Below, one piece after another: positions 21,101 to 33,635 of a DNA stretch of 64,000 nt (its first letter is position 1; each line of letters starts with the position of its first letter). This DNA is from Imbricaverruca yamaguchii (taxonomy: Eukaryota > Arthropoda > Thecostraca > Neoverrucidae): NCBI GenBank assembly GCA_034440575.1, contig JAOTOL010001646.1, positions 2,821,501-2,885,500 on the forward strand, read 5' to 3'. Made by a program: the position numbers and the translations under genes. The notes under the pieces were generated by a model, which did not search any database, was not told the origin of the DNA, and worked only from the letters and a program-made list of their open reading frames with translations.

Positions 21101-22860
21101 GATTAAAGTCACAGAGAATAAGGCACTTCCTCTTAAAGTTTCTACTGATTTCCTCACAAATCACCTTGTCAACCTCCAGTTGCTGAGAATGTGGCAGGGT
21201 TCCTGATCGGTAGAAAGCTCCTATCCTAAGAGTATTGCTGTTGCCTTTTCCCACAGTGACATCAAGCCAAATGGACTCCACAGACACATTTTTATCCCCA
21301 CCTGCTACTTTTTGAGAACTGAATAAGCTATTCATATAGAGCATTACACCACCCCCTTTCATTGCTGGACCCCTATTGCATGAAAACATATTGTATCCCT
21401 GGATCTCATAGTCCTGTAAGTTATCTCCAAAATACCCTTCACTGACCCATGCCTCTGTAATGCAAACAAAATCTGGTTCCTCCTCAGCAACATAACACTT
21501 GAACTCATCAAATTTGGAACAGATACTCTGAGCATTAAACATCATACACTTAACAAATGCTCCATAACCACCTTTGGCTTTTTCATATTGAGGAGTTCTT
21601 TTATCACTAGATGAACTACAACTCTGTCCCCTTGAGTTGCTGCTGTCCCTATTTGCAGACTTTGACATTCTATTGCCTTGGCTGACACTATTGGAATATT
21701 CCTGAGTTGGCAATGCAATTTCATCCCTCCCCACCCCATTTCCTAGTTTCCCTGAAGGACATGCTCATATACTTTGCCTAACACATGGACCCCCTTCTCA
21801 GAAAAGTGCAAGCCATCCCTCTGATCCAAGACCTTGCATCATCAATTCCAATCCAACCACTCAATTCCACATTATGCCATATTATCTTAGTCTAGGTTAG
21901 GCTAGATTACTTTATGCTTTGTAAATTATTCACTCATTCATATGCAATTTCTGAACTCTTGATTATAAGCAGAACACTGCAATGAGCAGAACACCCAGCA
22001 AATATGAGTAGACAAACATGCCACAGCCATGTGCAGGTTATGCCACATATCAGTGTAATTTAGTCTTGCCATGTGTGGTTTGTGCTCCAGCATCTCACAT
22101 AATTATTAAACTTTCTCTTGAGGACAGTCACTCAAGCTTATAATTTTTCCAACATGGTGTCAAAGGAATTCTAGCACCACAAGATTCATAAATTCATTCT
22201 CGAAGCATCAAAGCTTTATAAGCCACCATTTAAATCCCATGATGGTCAGTCAGACACTATTGAGGTGCAAGCAGACAAGCCACGGCCATGATGATCCCAT
22301 TAAGGTATGCAAATGTTTGCAGAATTTTCATGAAATACTGTTTATATCAAAGCACATTTCCTCTGTATCTTGCTTATGCCATCATTAATTTCATCAACCA
22401 CCACTGACTTAAAAGTAATAATTTGTGAATAAAAATAAATGGTTGCATTATCTTCACATTAAAAAAAAAACATTGAAACAAAGAATTCCAAAGAATTAAA
22501 TTTTACCTTCATCTCCAAATTTACCACAAACTTGTTAAATCAAGTTACCTTAATCTCCAAATTTACCATATTTCCTACCTACTTGAAACTGGCATCATTG
22601 TAAATAGGTACCCACTTATCTAGGTAACCTACCTATCTAGGTAGGTACCTACCAAGGTACCTACCTACCATTAATATCTATTCTCTATGTAACATTACTT
22701 GATGTTGGCTCACTATCTTGGAGGATGCATCCATTAACACAAACAAAATCTGCTGTAAAACCACCATCCACCTTGATCATGAATGGCAGCAAAAATATAT
22801 CCATTAGGCACCACTGTAAAACAATATAGTATAAAGTCATAAAGTCATAAAGTTAAAAAG
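18150..22860. other. AT-rich, CpG-depleted tract
   Basis: From about 18150 to 22860 CpG is strikingly rare (about three CpGs between 18181 and 19200), in contrast to both flanks. It contains a GA-rich run (18840-18925), the CR1-like LINE and a direct-repeat stretch of ACCTACCTATCTAGGTAGGT near 22610-22670. No host gene recognised. Confidence 0.75.
19377..21840 (-). mobile_element. CR1-like non-LTR retrotransposon, internally deleted
   Basis: Read on the minus strand. 21840-21743 encodes the end of ORF1 (VLDQRDGLHFSEKGVHVL, a D..H esterase-type motif), stop TAG. 21734-20574 is the ORF2 endonuclease: FNAQSICSKFDEFK, ITEAWV, ILCDFNLKG, LGKSDHNIV. A single in-frame TAA (20571-20573) follows, then the frame continues unchanged to 19377. 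The reverse transcriptase part keeps the end of motif B to the thumb (VPQGSVLGPLLFIIF, FVDDLKVF, DLGVILNTKLG, RPHLEYCIQAWSP). The first part of the RT domain is missing: the text jumps from FKSVFTLED to YIQLQSHGIAG. The YADD/FADD-type box reads FVDD. It is therefore a dead copy that could only move if helped by an intact relative. Confidence 0.92.
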
Positions 22861-23720
<860 letters not shown>

Positions 23721-24388
23721 AAAAATAAAGTATACCACCACCCATTTCACTAATCAGTTCTTGATGTCACTACATCCAAGGATTTTGAGATAATCACAAA
23801 ACGCTGTCACACGGTGATAAAACAGTCAGCACATGAGTGCTCCATACTATAAGTAGGTTTCTTAGGTATTAAATCACACCTATGAGCAAATATCCATCGC
23901 TCGGCTCACTTTGTATGCCTCCAAACTGAAGAAGTTGGACTAATTTTTTGGTAGCATGGATCTTGATTAAACTTCAGATGCTTAGACAGTAAATTCACAG
24001 CTAAGTGAGGAAACCGAAACGAGAGGTAGCAATCTTACATAATCAAACTGCACACGCTGCAAGGAAGGATCATCACCGGAACTTCAGGTCTCGCAGGTAT
24101 AGGGGAAAAATAGAGCGAATAGAACTTGCATAATATTCAGCATAAATTAGCAACGAAAAGTAAGTGCCATTCTTATGAATATTTAAATCACTCTTTCTCA
24201 GTGTCGCTGCTGGTCACAAGTGCTGAACACACACACATCAGGAAATAACAACATGCCTCCCTGTTCCTCTGCAAGTATCGTGAATAATATCACCTCTATC
24301 AAATGACGCAACAGTGACTGCCAGATGACAAAATCAGTGCTCTGGTTACAATCAAGGTGAAGTTCCAAGAGATACCGTATTTCCCCAG
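23721..24388. other. Non-coding flank of the 24.4-kb exon
   Basis: Unique-looking sequence with normal CpG content. It would be the 3' UTR and downstream flank if the minus-strand exon at 24389-24790 is real. No element recognised. Confidence 0.45.
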
Positions 24389-24790
24389 TTATTTGACTGG
24401 ATCAGATTGCAGCGAGTAGACTACGGGAGCGTTTGCAGCTCGGATAATAATTTCTGTGATGACGGAACATTTTCCGCCCGGCGTCCGAACCTCACAGCCG
24501 TATTCTGTCAGTTTTCCAAATATCGAACACATATAGTGCTCTTGTGAGTCAAATGTGGTGGCCGTACTGCACACTCCGCACCCTTGCTCGCATCGCCAGT
24601 ATTCTTGGAGTAAGGTCAGGAGCGGTTTACGAGGTTTAGATGGATCTAGTAAACATTTCATTCCTCTGGGATGATCAGCCCAATAAAATACCGATGTCGT
24701 CTCGCTGTCGGCATGTGTCGAGGCGAGCTTGGCATCTCGTTTACGGTTGCCGACACGGGGCAGTTCTCGACCCGACATCGGCATACTGAC
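24389..24790 (-). CDS. Candidate terminal exon, cysteine-rich protein
   Basis: Not recognised. After an acceptor TTGATATTCCAG the frame runs 133 codons to TAA at 24389-24391: VSMPMSGRELPRVGNRKRD, a hydrophilic linker, then PRGMKCLLDP and a C-terminal domain with seven cysteines (KCLL, RCEQGCGVCS, MCSIF, GCEV, GKCS) ending VVYSLQSDPVK. The cysteine spacing suggests a disulfide-bonded extracellular module. It does not match the spätzle, IL-17 or trunk patterns I know. Upstream exons were not found. An in-frame open stretch upstream of the acceptor to 24889 is taken as intron. Confidence 0.45.
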   Translation of the reverse strand, partial: VSMPMSGRELPRVGNRKRDAKLASTHADSETTSVFYWADHPRGMKCLLDPSKPRKPLLTLLQEYWRCEQGCGVCSTATTFDSQEHYMCSIFGKLTEYGCEVRTPGGKCSVITEIIIRAANAPVVYSLQSDPVK

Positions 24791-25439
24791 CTGGAATATC
24801 AAACACTGGTGTTGATTTCCGAATATTATTAGAATGCGGGACAAAATGCATGAACGCGATGAGCAACCCCACATTGATTGGGGGCACACTATTAGGTCCC
24901 ATGTTAAAAGTTGAAATTATTGGAGGTGGCAAAGCGAACATTGAGGGGGGAATTCCCTATTTCACTCCCCAGCCGATAACGGACCCCTGGTGCCTCGACA
25001 GCAGCCCGACATCGGCCTCACGTCGGCTGAACCGCAACACCCGACATCACGCAGCTTCATTCAAGAAATGTGCAAAGTATCTAACATTCTACACACACGC
25101 ACAAGCAACGGAATGGTAGTCAAGGCTGTCTGCGAAGATCATGAACTACCATTCACCCATTTGACCGATAGAGGGTTCTGGAATCGAATTTGTATTGGCC
25201 ATTCGGTAAGCATTCGGTCAACGGATGGATTTACTTTAAACGTCTCCGTGTCATTCCATATCTCCAGACCCCGGGAATACTCATGTCCAATGCCGATGAA
25301 AATCTGTATTTCGACCCAAGGACCGAAAGGTCCAGGAGAGGATAAGTTGACACCAATTCAGAAGACCTACCGGGGCCTATAGTTGAGGCCCGGTCAAAAC
25401 ACTGGATGGGTAAGGGCTTGTCTGATTGGGGTGCGGTCA
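24791..25439. other. Sequence with open frames but no recognised gene
   Basis: A plus-strand open frame spans 24990-25382 (for example GFWNRICIGHSVSIRSTDGF) but has no domain that I can name and no clear splice context. Treated as uncertain. Confidence 0.3.
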
Positions 25440-25870
25440 TGTCATGTCTTGTCTTATGCGCAAAAGTACGTGAACGCAAATGTACGTAAGCGCAAATGTA
25501 CGCCAGCGTAACAGTACCTAAACGTAAAATAATGCAAGAGGAAATGTACGTATGAGCCAATGTACGTACCTTTAGGCTTACGTGCCTTTGCGTGCACATT
25601 TGGTGAGGTGCATGTCCCTTACGTACATTTGCTCTTAGGTACATTTGCGCATATGTACATTTGCGCATGCGTACAATTGTCATACGTGCATTTGCGCATA
25701 CGTACATTTAGCCTTGCTTACATTTGCGTTTACGTACATTTGTGCTTACGTACATTTGCGCATACGTACTTTTGCGCATACATACGCGCATACGTAAATT
25801 TGCGCTTACATACATTTGCGCATACGTGCTTTTGTGCATATGTACATTTGCCATACGTACATTTGTCCGG
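25440..25870. repeat. Degenerate TTTGCGCATACGTACA array
   Basis: About 25 imperfect 14-18-bp units built from the two palindromes GCGC and TACGTA (TTTGCGCATACGTACAT and variants). Alternating purine-pyrimidine text is prone to Z-DNA or cruciforms. The coding-looking readings (YVHLRLRTFAH...) are by-products of the repeat. Confidence 0.88.
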
Positions 25871-26246
25871 TTACCGGGACATATACAATATACACTTCAA
25901 TGAACTTCATGATCATGTATATTCTCAATATCTGTTTGATTTAGAGAATCAAATGTAAAGTCAAACTGGAAAATGTGTGCATTGTTTAGAAGGCTTTCAA
26001 AATGATATTTCCACAAACTGAACTATATGAGCTTCCTTGCCTATAATCGTTGTGATCAACGCAACGCACGCACAGTTATTTTTTTAGCACTAAGTATTTT
26101 CGTAACATTTTAATGGATAAGTCGTTCAGCCAAAGCTTCATGCTTGAGTTCATTTTAACGTGTATTGACAAACATAACATAATACTTGCACTTAGTCCTA
26201 ACCTATCGTGGGCGTCATCAGACTGGCATCCTCTGAGTTCCCTGCA

Positions 26247-27090
26247 TTAACCCATCCCGTCTCGGGGGAGTCCTTCAACCATCCCCCATCAGGCTTATCG
26301 CGGATGGCGGACGAACGGCGCGCGACAGTGCGCCCAAATTTGGCATACATTTTTCCACATCAATTTGACATGCCGATTAAAAATTTGTAGGTCAGGTCGT
26401 CTAAGGTCAATAAGTTAGTCAAGGTCAAGTGAGGTCACCTCCAAAAAAGTTCAACCAGTCGTCACGCTTTAACGGATACAGATATTTTAATGAAACTTTC
26501 AGCGTTTGCTTATCTTTACGGATGCAACAAAACGTAGGAGGGGAATTTTTCATTTTATTTTCGCTTTCGACTATGTATAAATTGTGCGTATTTGCCAAAT
26601 TTCAGTTCAAATAGAGGATTCTGGCTAAAGTAAGCATTTTTATGAAGGCAAGTTGACTTCCAACAACGTTTCTCGGTCTGCTCTACCCATTGGAAAAGGA
26701 AAATTAAAGAAAACTTGAAAATTAAAGATTTTGAAATGAAGAAGAAATTTTTGTTTTGGGGGGGAGGCAAAAAAGTTATATCCCTGGTCGATTTCGCTGT
26801 CCTTTTCTCATTCCAAATACATTTTGTTTTTTTCATATATCCCCAAAAATGAACTCCCCACTGTCAAAAACATAATGTAAGTCGTGAAAAGTCGTGAAAA
26901 TCTAGCCCCTGGTGACGTCACTTTTGGGGGTAAATTGTTTCGAAGGGTGGACCCTGACCCTACTCGTTGAGCGCTTTCTGATGGCACCACTTTCGCTTTC
27001 ATGCGATGCCTAGTTTGGATTTGAGAGGGGGTCTTCAACCGCCCCCCCCCACCCCCCCCGAGACGGGGCGTAAGGATTTGACCGGAAAGA
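26247..27090. mobile_element. Unclassified 0.84-kb nonautonomous element, copy 1
   Basis: It shares its whole length with 44796-45619. It begins TTAACCCATCCCGTCTCGGG and ends CCGAGACGGGGCGTAAGGAT, so CCCCGTCTCGGGGG is inverted near both ends. GTCTTCAACCGCCCCC-like text lies just inside each end. The interior is AT-rich without a gene (CAAATTTGGCATAC, AGTTAGTCAAGGTCAAG, TGGTGACGTCACTTTTG). No target-site duplication was identified, so the class is uncertain. Confidence 0.85.
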
Positions 27091-27594
27091 CGGCGCGGGC
27101 TAAGATAATGATTATAATTATGCACATATTTGTTCAAAACTGGCTTACTGTGCGCACCATTGATTCTTGTGTATTTATTTCAACATCACCTGCTTTGATG
27201 AAGCATATCGTACAATCTCGATAGGAGCCGTGGTCCTACATGAGGTTATTACATTGCTTGATATTATGGCGCATGCGGCATCCGGGACTCAAAGTTCCTG
27301 GAACATGTCATGCGGGAACTTCCCACATTCCACGCGCGCTTCGTGAGATGTACTTTTCCACGGACTTCCCGATGAGGTTGCTTGACGTGTTTTCTAGTGT
27401 GAGAAAGCGTGAGCAATCAAGCGTCACAGCGAAAAGTGAATGTGCGTCTTGCACATAATGTACGTTTTGTTGGCGCTACTGTAGAACTCAACGGAGCCGG
27501 CGGAATGAGTAAGCCACGACGTTGCCACCCATGCGGAGCTCGTTTTAGCATACACGGATATAGAGGCAAACACTGGAGTTATTTTATGATGCAT
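27091..27594. other. Intergenic, nothing recognised
   Basis: Mixed sequence without repeats or motifs I can name. Short open frames only. Confidence 0.45.
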
Positions 27595-27745
27595 CCAACC
27601 GCAGGGTCATGAGCGCCGCCAACCGCGCACGCCGGTTGGTCGTAGGTGGACTCAGTAATCCCGCCAGTTGTTGGATTCGAACCCACGATCTTACGGCCCA
27701 GGGTCCGACTCCCTCCCTACCAACAGAGCAACCGCGTCCCTCAGT
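27595..27745 (-). mobile_element. tRNA-derived SINE, family D
   Basis: Read in reverse: a tRNA-like head GCGGTTGCTCTGTTGGTAG, B box GGGTTCGAATCC, then CGACCAACCGGCGTG, GGTTGGCGGCGCTCATGACC and an ATAAAATAAC end. The body and tail after the head are homologous to family C (38949-39111) although the tRNA head differs. Confidence 0.8.
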
Positions 27746-28989
27746 ACATATAACGGGAAGTGTTTGGTGTGTGTATATTATTAGAGTGATCGATGCAAAA
27801 TGTTTCATGTGATAACGTGATGCTCTGGATCAGTGACGAAAGTGAGTATTTACCGGCTCATAAGCTCAGGTTGGTGCGTTTGTGCTCATAGTTAGATGCG
27901 TGCATGTGGTTTAAGTGTGTCATGGCGCATCGTACTCATCCTAGACGAGATTATCGTACTCATCGGGCTCGAATTATTCCACCTGATGCCGAGCCCAGTC
28001 AGCATGCAGCCTTGTCACCCTTCCGGGACGCGTCCTTTAAACCGCCAGCCATCCTTTACACCCCGAGGGAGGCTACAGGGATCGACTCCCCCTCCCCGCC
28101 CCCACCTTCTCGTCGACAGCCCGAACCGGGTCAGGTGGGGCGGCCCAGCCGAGGTGACCACTTGCCGGCGGCCGGCCGCCGACGCCCCGCCCCCTGGACA
28201 CGCGGCCCGCTGGCCAGTGGTCGGCGTTCTCTGGCTGGCCAGCGGGCAGTGTGCGGGCGCGGCCCAGCGCCAGCGCGCGCCGACCGCCGACCGGCGCCCG
28301 CGGACCCGAATGGCGGCTTCACTGGGCGGGAGGCACCGCCGCACGTGTGTGGCGTCCAGACTGACTGGCAAAGCGAGGCCCTGTTATCGCTACGGCACGA
28401 ACAGTTGCGAGTTTGGTGAGGAAGGCAACCTAAGACCATAAGACCTTGCGGCAATGCGAGTCTGGGACCTTGCAAAGCGCACTTATCTACCCGAGCGAAA
28501 ACACGAGATGGTCAAGGCTCATGCTATTCAATAATGGTCTTCAGAAGCAGAGATGTATGCAGCGCTTGCTTATTTTCCACTCGGAGATTTTGTGACGACA
28601 AATAAATAGTCTGTGAAACCTGCTGAGTGGTTATACCGGTTTCTAGTAGTTTGGTAATTGTCTTGTATATGTGTTTTCACTATGTAAACGATCAGGTAGA
28701 AATTTGTGGCGATTATACACTCGTATTTTAATACCCGAGGCCTGGGAACACTCCTATCAGATAATTCTGTTATCAGAGAACAAGATAACATAATTTGAAA
28801 GAAACTGAGTGGAAATGCACGGGCTTGAATGAAGTGATGTGTGTGGAATAATATGCACAGTAAAGGGAGATAATATAGAAATTTCCCCTTACTTCACTTT
28901 ATTTCTGTGTTAGGATGTCTTACTTCTGTGTTAGGATGTCACACATGGTGACAAATATCAAGAGCAAGAGTGAAGAGTTGTTGGTTGTT
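27746..28989. other. Intergenic with a CpG-rich block at 28010-28400
   Basis: 28010-28400 is very GC- and CpG-rich (GGCCGGCCGCCGACGCCCCG, GGCGCGGCCCAGCGCCAGCG) and could be a promoter or first exon. The short frame beginning MAASLGGRHRRTCVA at 28310 is unsupported. The remainder is AT-rich with no feature. Confidence 0.45.
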
Positions 28990-30002
28990 GCCACGACCAC
29001 CCAGGCGACAGACACCGGTGGTCCGCCGGCCAGCAGTCGCAGGCGACAGACACCGGTGGTGGCCCGCCGGCCAGCAGTCTCAGGCGACAGACACCGGTGG
29101 TGGTCCGCCGGCCAGCAGTCTCAGGCGACAGACACCGGTGGTCCGCCGGCCAGCAGTCTCAGGCGACAGACACCGGTGGTCCGCCGGCCAGCAGTGGCAG
29201 ACGACAGACACCGGTGGCCGCCGGCCAGCAGTGCAGGCGACAGACACCGGTGCCCGCCGGCCAGCAGTGCAGGCGACAGACACGTGCCCGCCGGCCAGAG
29301 GCAGGCAGACACCGGTGGTGGCCCGCCGGCCAGCAGTCGCAGGCGACAGACACCGGTGGCCCGCCGGCCAGCAGTCGCAGGCGACAGACACCGGTGGTCC
29401 GCCGGCCAGCAGTCTCAGGCGACAGACACCGGTGGTCCGCCGGCCAGCAGTCGCAGGCGACAGACACCGGTGGTCCGCCGGCCAGCAGTGGCAGGCGACA
29501 GACACCGGTGGCGTAGGCACAGACACCGTGCCGCCGGCCAGCAGTCAGGCGACAGAAGGTGGCCCGCCGGCCAGCAGTCGCAGGCGACAGACACCGGTGT
29601 CCCGCCGGCCAGGCAGGCGACAGACACCGAGACAAACGGCCGGGTCAGGCGACAGACACCGGTGGTCCGCCGGCCAGCAGTGGCAGGCGACAGACGCCGG
29701 TGTCCCGCCGGCCAGCAGTGGCAGGAGACAGACACCGGTGGTGGTCCGCCGGCCAGCAGTCTCAGGCGACAGACACCGGTGGCCCGCCGGCCAGCAGTGG
29801 CAGGCGACAGACACCGGTGGTGGTCCGCCGGCCAGCAGTGGCAGGCGACAGACACCGGTGGTCCGCCGGCCAGCAGTCGCAGGCGACAGACACCGGTGGT
29901 CCGCCGGCCAGCAGTCGCAGGCGACAGACACCGGTGGCCCGCCGGCCAGCAGTCGCAGGCGACAGACACCGGTGGCCCGCCGGCCAGCAGTCGCAGGCGC
30001 GC
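28990..30002. repeat. 38-41-bp minisatellite GACAGACACCGGTGGTCCGC
   Basis: About 25 units of GACAGACACCGGTGGTCCGC-CGGCCAGCAGTCGCAGGC. Length variation comes from GGTGG versus GGTGGTGG. Units near 29500-29660 are truncated or scrambled. All six frames stay open over long distances because the unit lacks stops; no gene is inferred. Confidence 0.95.
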
Positions 30003-31199
30003 GTGCGGTGCCGCAGCACGACGCGCCGGCAGAGGCCCGGAGTCCCCGGTAACTCCCCGTCGCCAGCCCATTTCCCATCGCTCATTTTTCAGTGGGAGTT
30101 GTTCAGGAGCCTGGAGCGGCTCCAGAAGCCCGATCTGGATGGGACCAACTCGGTTGGCAAAAGAGGGCAGAACAAAACCAAACCTAATTTTCAAAAATCG
30201 ATCGCATTGTAGCTTATGATGAACGAGGTGGTTTAAAAAAAAAATATTGGTGTCATGCAATGTGCGAACACTTCTAGAAAACTCAGGTTGATACCATTTT
30301 GTGGGACGAAATATATCGTTTTTTAACGGGAATTTGGTGGTCCGGAATGCTCTTCCCCTTGAATTTGCCGCCGGCAGAAGTGCCACCCACCCAATTTGTG
30401 AATTACTCCAGATATGTACACATATGTTCTGCCGTGCCTTCGCTATTTTCGTCGTATCCCAGACTGGTATAAGTGCTGTGCGACAAGTTGCCACTGTGTA
30501 AATGGATCTGAAATGAAGAAAATATAGAAAAGTACTGAAGAAAGGGGCCCGCCAAACGCGCTGTAAGACTTCTATCTGCTTCTTTGCGTTTTTTTATCCC
30601 CCCCCCCCTAAAAGAATCCTTGCTGCGCCACTAGCGCATCATATATAGTGGAGTGTGACAGGAGTAATGCGGAACTGCCTAGCTTTCCTGGACGGCAACG
30701 CCACCGATATTGTTGTTTGGGATAGCCTGTTCATTCCCCTTAATGATATAAAGAATATATCTGAAAACAGCTGACATTCAGGAAAAGCATTCCTTGTTCC
30801 ACGCTACCTGTGTAGTGAAGACGTGTCGTGCCTGTGTCACGGTGCCAGTTTTCAACCACGGCATCGGCAGCATGCATTGTTTACCGCCGGCTTCCCTACG
30901 GCAGTGTGTCACGCTGTCACGTCACGTCGGCTGTTTTCTCTGCGCTCCTCTCCTTGAGCGGTGCCGCCGCCGGCCGCCCGGCGTCCGCGTGCGCAGAGCG
31001 GACGCGCAAGGCCGACACAAAAAGGCGGCACCTCCGCACTTCCGCGACCGCCGCCGGCCAGCGACGACCCTGACCCAGATCGGCTCGGCGAGCCGGGCGC
31101 GCCGGGTAGCGCCGCGCGCTCGGCCGGCCGCGTCGGGTGTTCCCGGCGTCCGGCCCTGGGCGGCCGGTCCCAGCTGCCAGGGCCGCGGCTACAGGCCGT
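30003..31199. other. Intergenic; CpG-rich block at 30950-31200
   Basis: 30003-30780 is unremarkable apart from a C-run at 30599 followed by AATCCTTGCTGCGCCACTAG, which resembles a decayed transposon end. 30950-31200 is very CpG-rich and runs directly into the heptamer array. Confidence 0.45.
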
Positions 31200-31670
31200 C
31201 CAGCCTAGCGGCCGTCCACCGTCCGCCGTCCACCGTCTGCCGTCCACCGTCCACCGTCCACCGTCCACCGTCCACCGTCCACCGTCCACCGTCCACCGTC
31301 CACCGTCCACCGTCCACCGTCCACCGTCCACCGTCCACCGTCCGCCGTCCACCGTCCACCGTCCACCGTCCGCCGTCCACCGTCCACCGTCCACCGTCCA
31401 CCGTCCACCGTCCACCGTCCACCGTCCACCGTCCACCGTCCACCGTCCACCGTCCACCGTCCACCGTCCACCGTCCGCCGTCCACCGTCCACCGTCCACC
31501 GTCCACCGTCCACCGTCCACCGTCCACCGTCCACCGTCCGCCGTCCACCGTCCACCGTCCACCGTCCACCGTCCACCGTCCACCGTCTACCGTCCGCGTC
31601 CACCGTCCACAGTCCACCGTCCGCCGTCCACCGTCCAACGTCCACCGTCCGCCGTCCACCGTCCGCCGGA
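31200..31670. repeat. CCACCGT heptamer satellite
   Basis: About 65 tandem copies of the 7-bp unit CCACCGT, with sporadic CCGCCGT variants. Because 7 is not a multiple of 3, every frame repeats each 21 bp, giving the apparent HRPPSTV and DGGRWTV peptides. Not a telomere motif. Confidence 0.96.
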
Positions 31671-31939
31671 TCGTCGCAGCCTCGTGCCGTCTGTTTATTC
31701 CCGCCCGTCATGAGCACGGAACCGTGTCACGGTATACAGGGTCACGACCTTGTGCGGCCGGCGTGCCTCCTGCTACGTCCGCGCCTGGCGGCCGCAGCCG
31801 GCTCTGTTTGCGGCCGCGGCAGCGACGATGGATGATGGCGTGCCAGCCACTTCTGACACTGGCGGCACGTGTACCGGACGGCACGTGGTCCGACCGTCCG
31901 AGCAGCTTGGCGCTGGGCTGGGCTTCCTTCGTCCCCACC

Positions 31940-32945
31940 ACAGATTGAAGCTGTACATGGCTTCTCTTTCACTCCACACTGAAGCCACCTACGGCTGCAC
32001 CTGCACCCTACACTGAAGCTATACCCACTGCTGCACTTCCACTCCACAATGAAGCTATCCACGGCTCCGCTTCTACCCTACACTGAAGCTATACCCACGG
32101 CTGCACTTCCACCCCACACTGAAGCTATATCCACGGCTCCACTTCCACTCCACACTGAAGCTATCCATGGCTATACTTACATCCTACACTGAAGCTATAC
32201 CCACGGCTGCACTTCCACCCTACACTGAAGCTATACCCACTGCTGCACTTCCACCCTACACTGAAGCTTCCACCCACTGGCTAGTACTTCCACCCTACAC
32301 TGAAGCTATACCCACGGCTGCACTTCCACCCTACACTGAAGCTATACCCACGGCTGCACTTCCACCCTACACTGAAGCTATATCCACGGCTCCACTTCCA
32401 CCCTACACTGAAGCTATACCCACGGCTGCACTTCCATCCCACACTGAAGCTATACCCACGGCTGCACTTCCACCCTACACTGAAGCTATACCCACGGCTA
32501 TACTTCCACCCACACTGAAGCTGAGCACTTCCACCCCACACTGAAGCTATACCCACGGCTGCACTTCCACCCTACACTGAAGCTATACCCACGGCTATAC
32601 TTCCACTCCTACACTGAAGCTATACCCACTATCCCTCACACTGAAGCTATACCCACGGCTGCACTTCCACCCCACACTGAAGCTATACCCACGGCTGCAC
32701 TTCCACTCCACACTGAAGCTATACCCACGGCTATACTTTCATCCTACACTGAAGCTATACCCACTTACCCACGGCTGCACTTCCACCCTACACTGAAGCT
32801 ATACCCACGGCTATGCACTTCCACTCTACACTGAAGCTATACCCACGGCTGCACTTCCACCCTACACTGAAGCTATACCCACGGCTATACTTTCACCCTA
32901 CACTGAAGCTACCCACGACTGCACTTCCACCCCACATCGAAGCTG
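31940..32945. repeat. 36-bp minisatellite (CACTGAAGCTATACCCACGG)
   Basis: About 27 units of CCCTACACTGAAGCTATACC-CACGGCTGCACTTCCA, with frequent CCCCACACTG and GGCTATACTT variants and some deleted units. The 12-codon period keeps one frame open (YTEAIPTAALPP) but no start or gene context is seen. Confidence 0.95.
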
Positions 32946-33635
32946 CCCACGACTTTCTTATGTTGCTACTTAGTGCTCCTTAGTGAGCTCACGACCCGCC
33001 CAGTGCACGTGACATCGACAGTTTCAGATCTGCCAATACGAAAGACGTAGCGACTTTCGAAGACATCGCCCCAGAAACAAAGCACCAAACTGCAACCTGA
33101 TGGCCTTTCCATCCACTTATTAATGTCATATCACAGGCAAGGTTGAAACGATGCTCTAAAAGAGAGATTCTTAACTGGCAGCGTCCCTCAGCATATGAGG
33201 CCGATTGTCATGCGGCACGCATGCAAAGGGAAGACGAGTGCACAGCAACGTATGTGCACATAAAGTTGTCTCTCGGGGACGGTATTTGATATGTGCTATT
33301 TACGAGAGCGGTGAGGTCCAAGATATAGAGAGGATGTGAGCCACTGCACTAAGATATCAGGGTGAGAGAAATGAGGCGACCGTTTACCGTGGCATCTGGT
33401 TGGAGCGGACGGACCGATATCCCGGCACCACACCGACACCGTTTGTCCTATGACTGACGTAGTGGTGCCCACAGGCAGCGAGTCATATAGCTTGAATGTA
33501 AAAAGGTATGCGCACATCGGTTGCCGACCTGCCTGGAATTGCTGAGCTGTCGTGCACCAACGTGGACGATGAGCTGCTTTATCCGCGCAGAGGTCATCAA
33601 CCACGGTGAGCGGACTTAAGACGCCTGTCCACTAA
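32946..33635. other. Spacer between minisatellites, nothing recognised
   Basis: Unique-looking. A minus-strand open frame of about 100 codons at 33296-33604 has no recognisable domain. Confidence 0.45.

Noticed and set aside
25231..25958. Tyr/Val/His-rich protein on either strand
   Set aside because: It arises from the TTTGCGCATACGTACA array; no start context and no domain.
28915..30219. 434-residue protein
   Set aside because: Long frames exist on both strands and in all phases because the 38-41-bp unit lacks stops. The peptides are only repeats, with no domain.
31200..31670. Telomeric or interstitial telomere repeat
   Set aside because: CCACCGT is not a known animal telomere motif; arthropods typically use TTAGG.
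30794..31948. Proline-rich HRPPSTV repeat protein
   Set aside because: This is the CCACCGT heptamer read in any frame. Equivalent frames are open on both strands.
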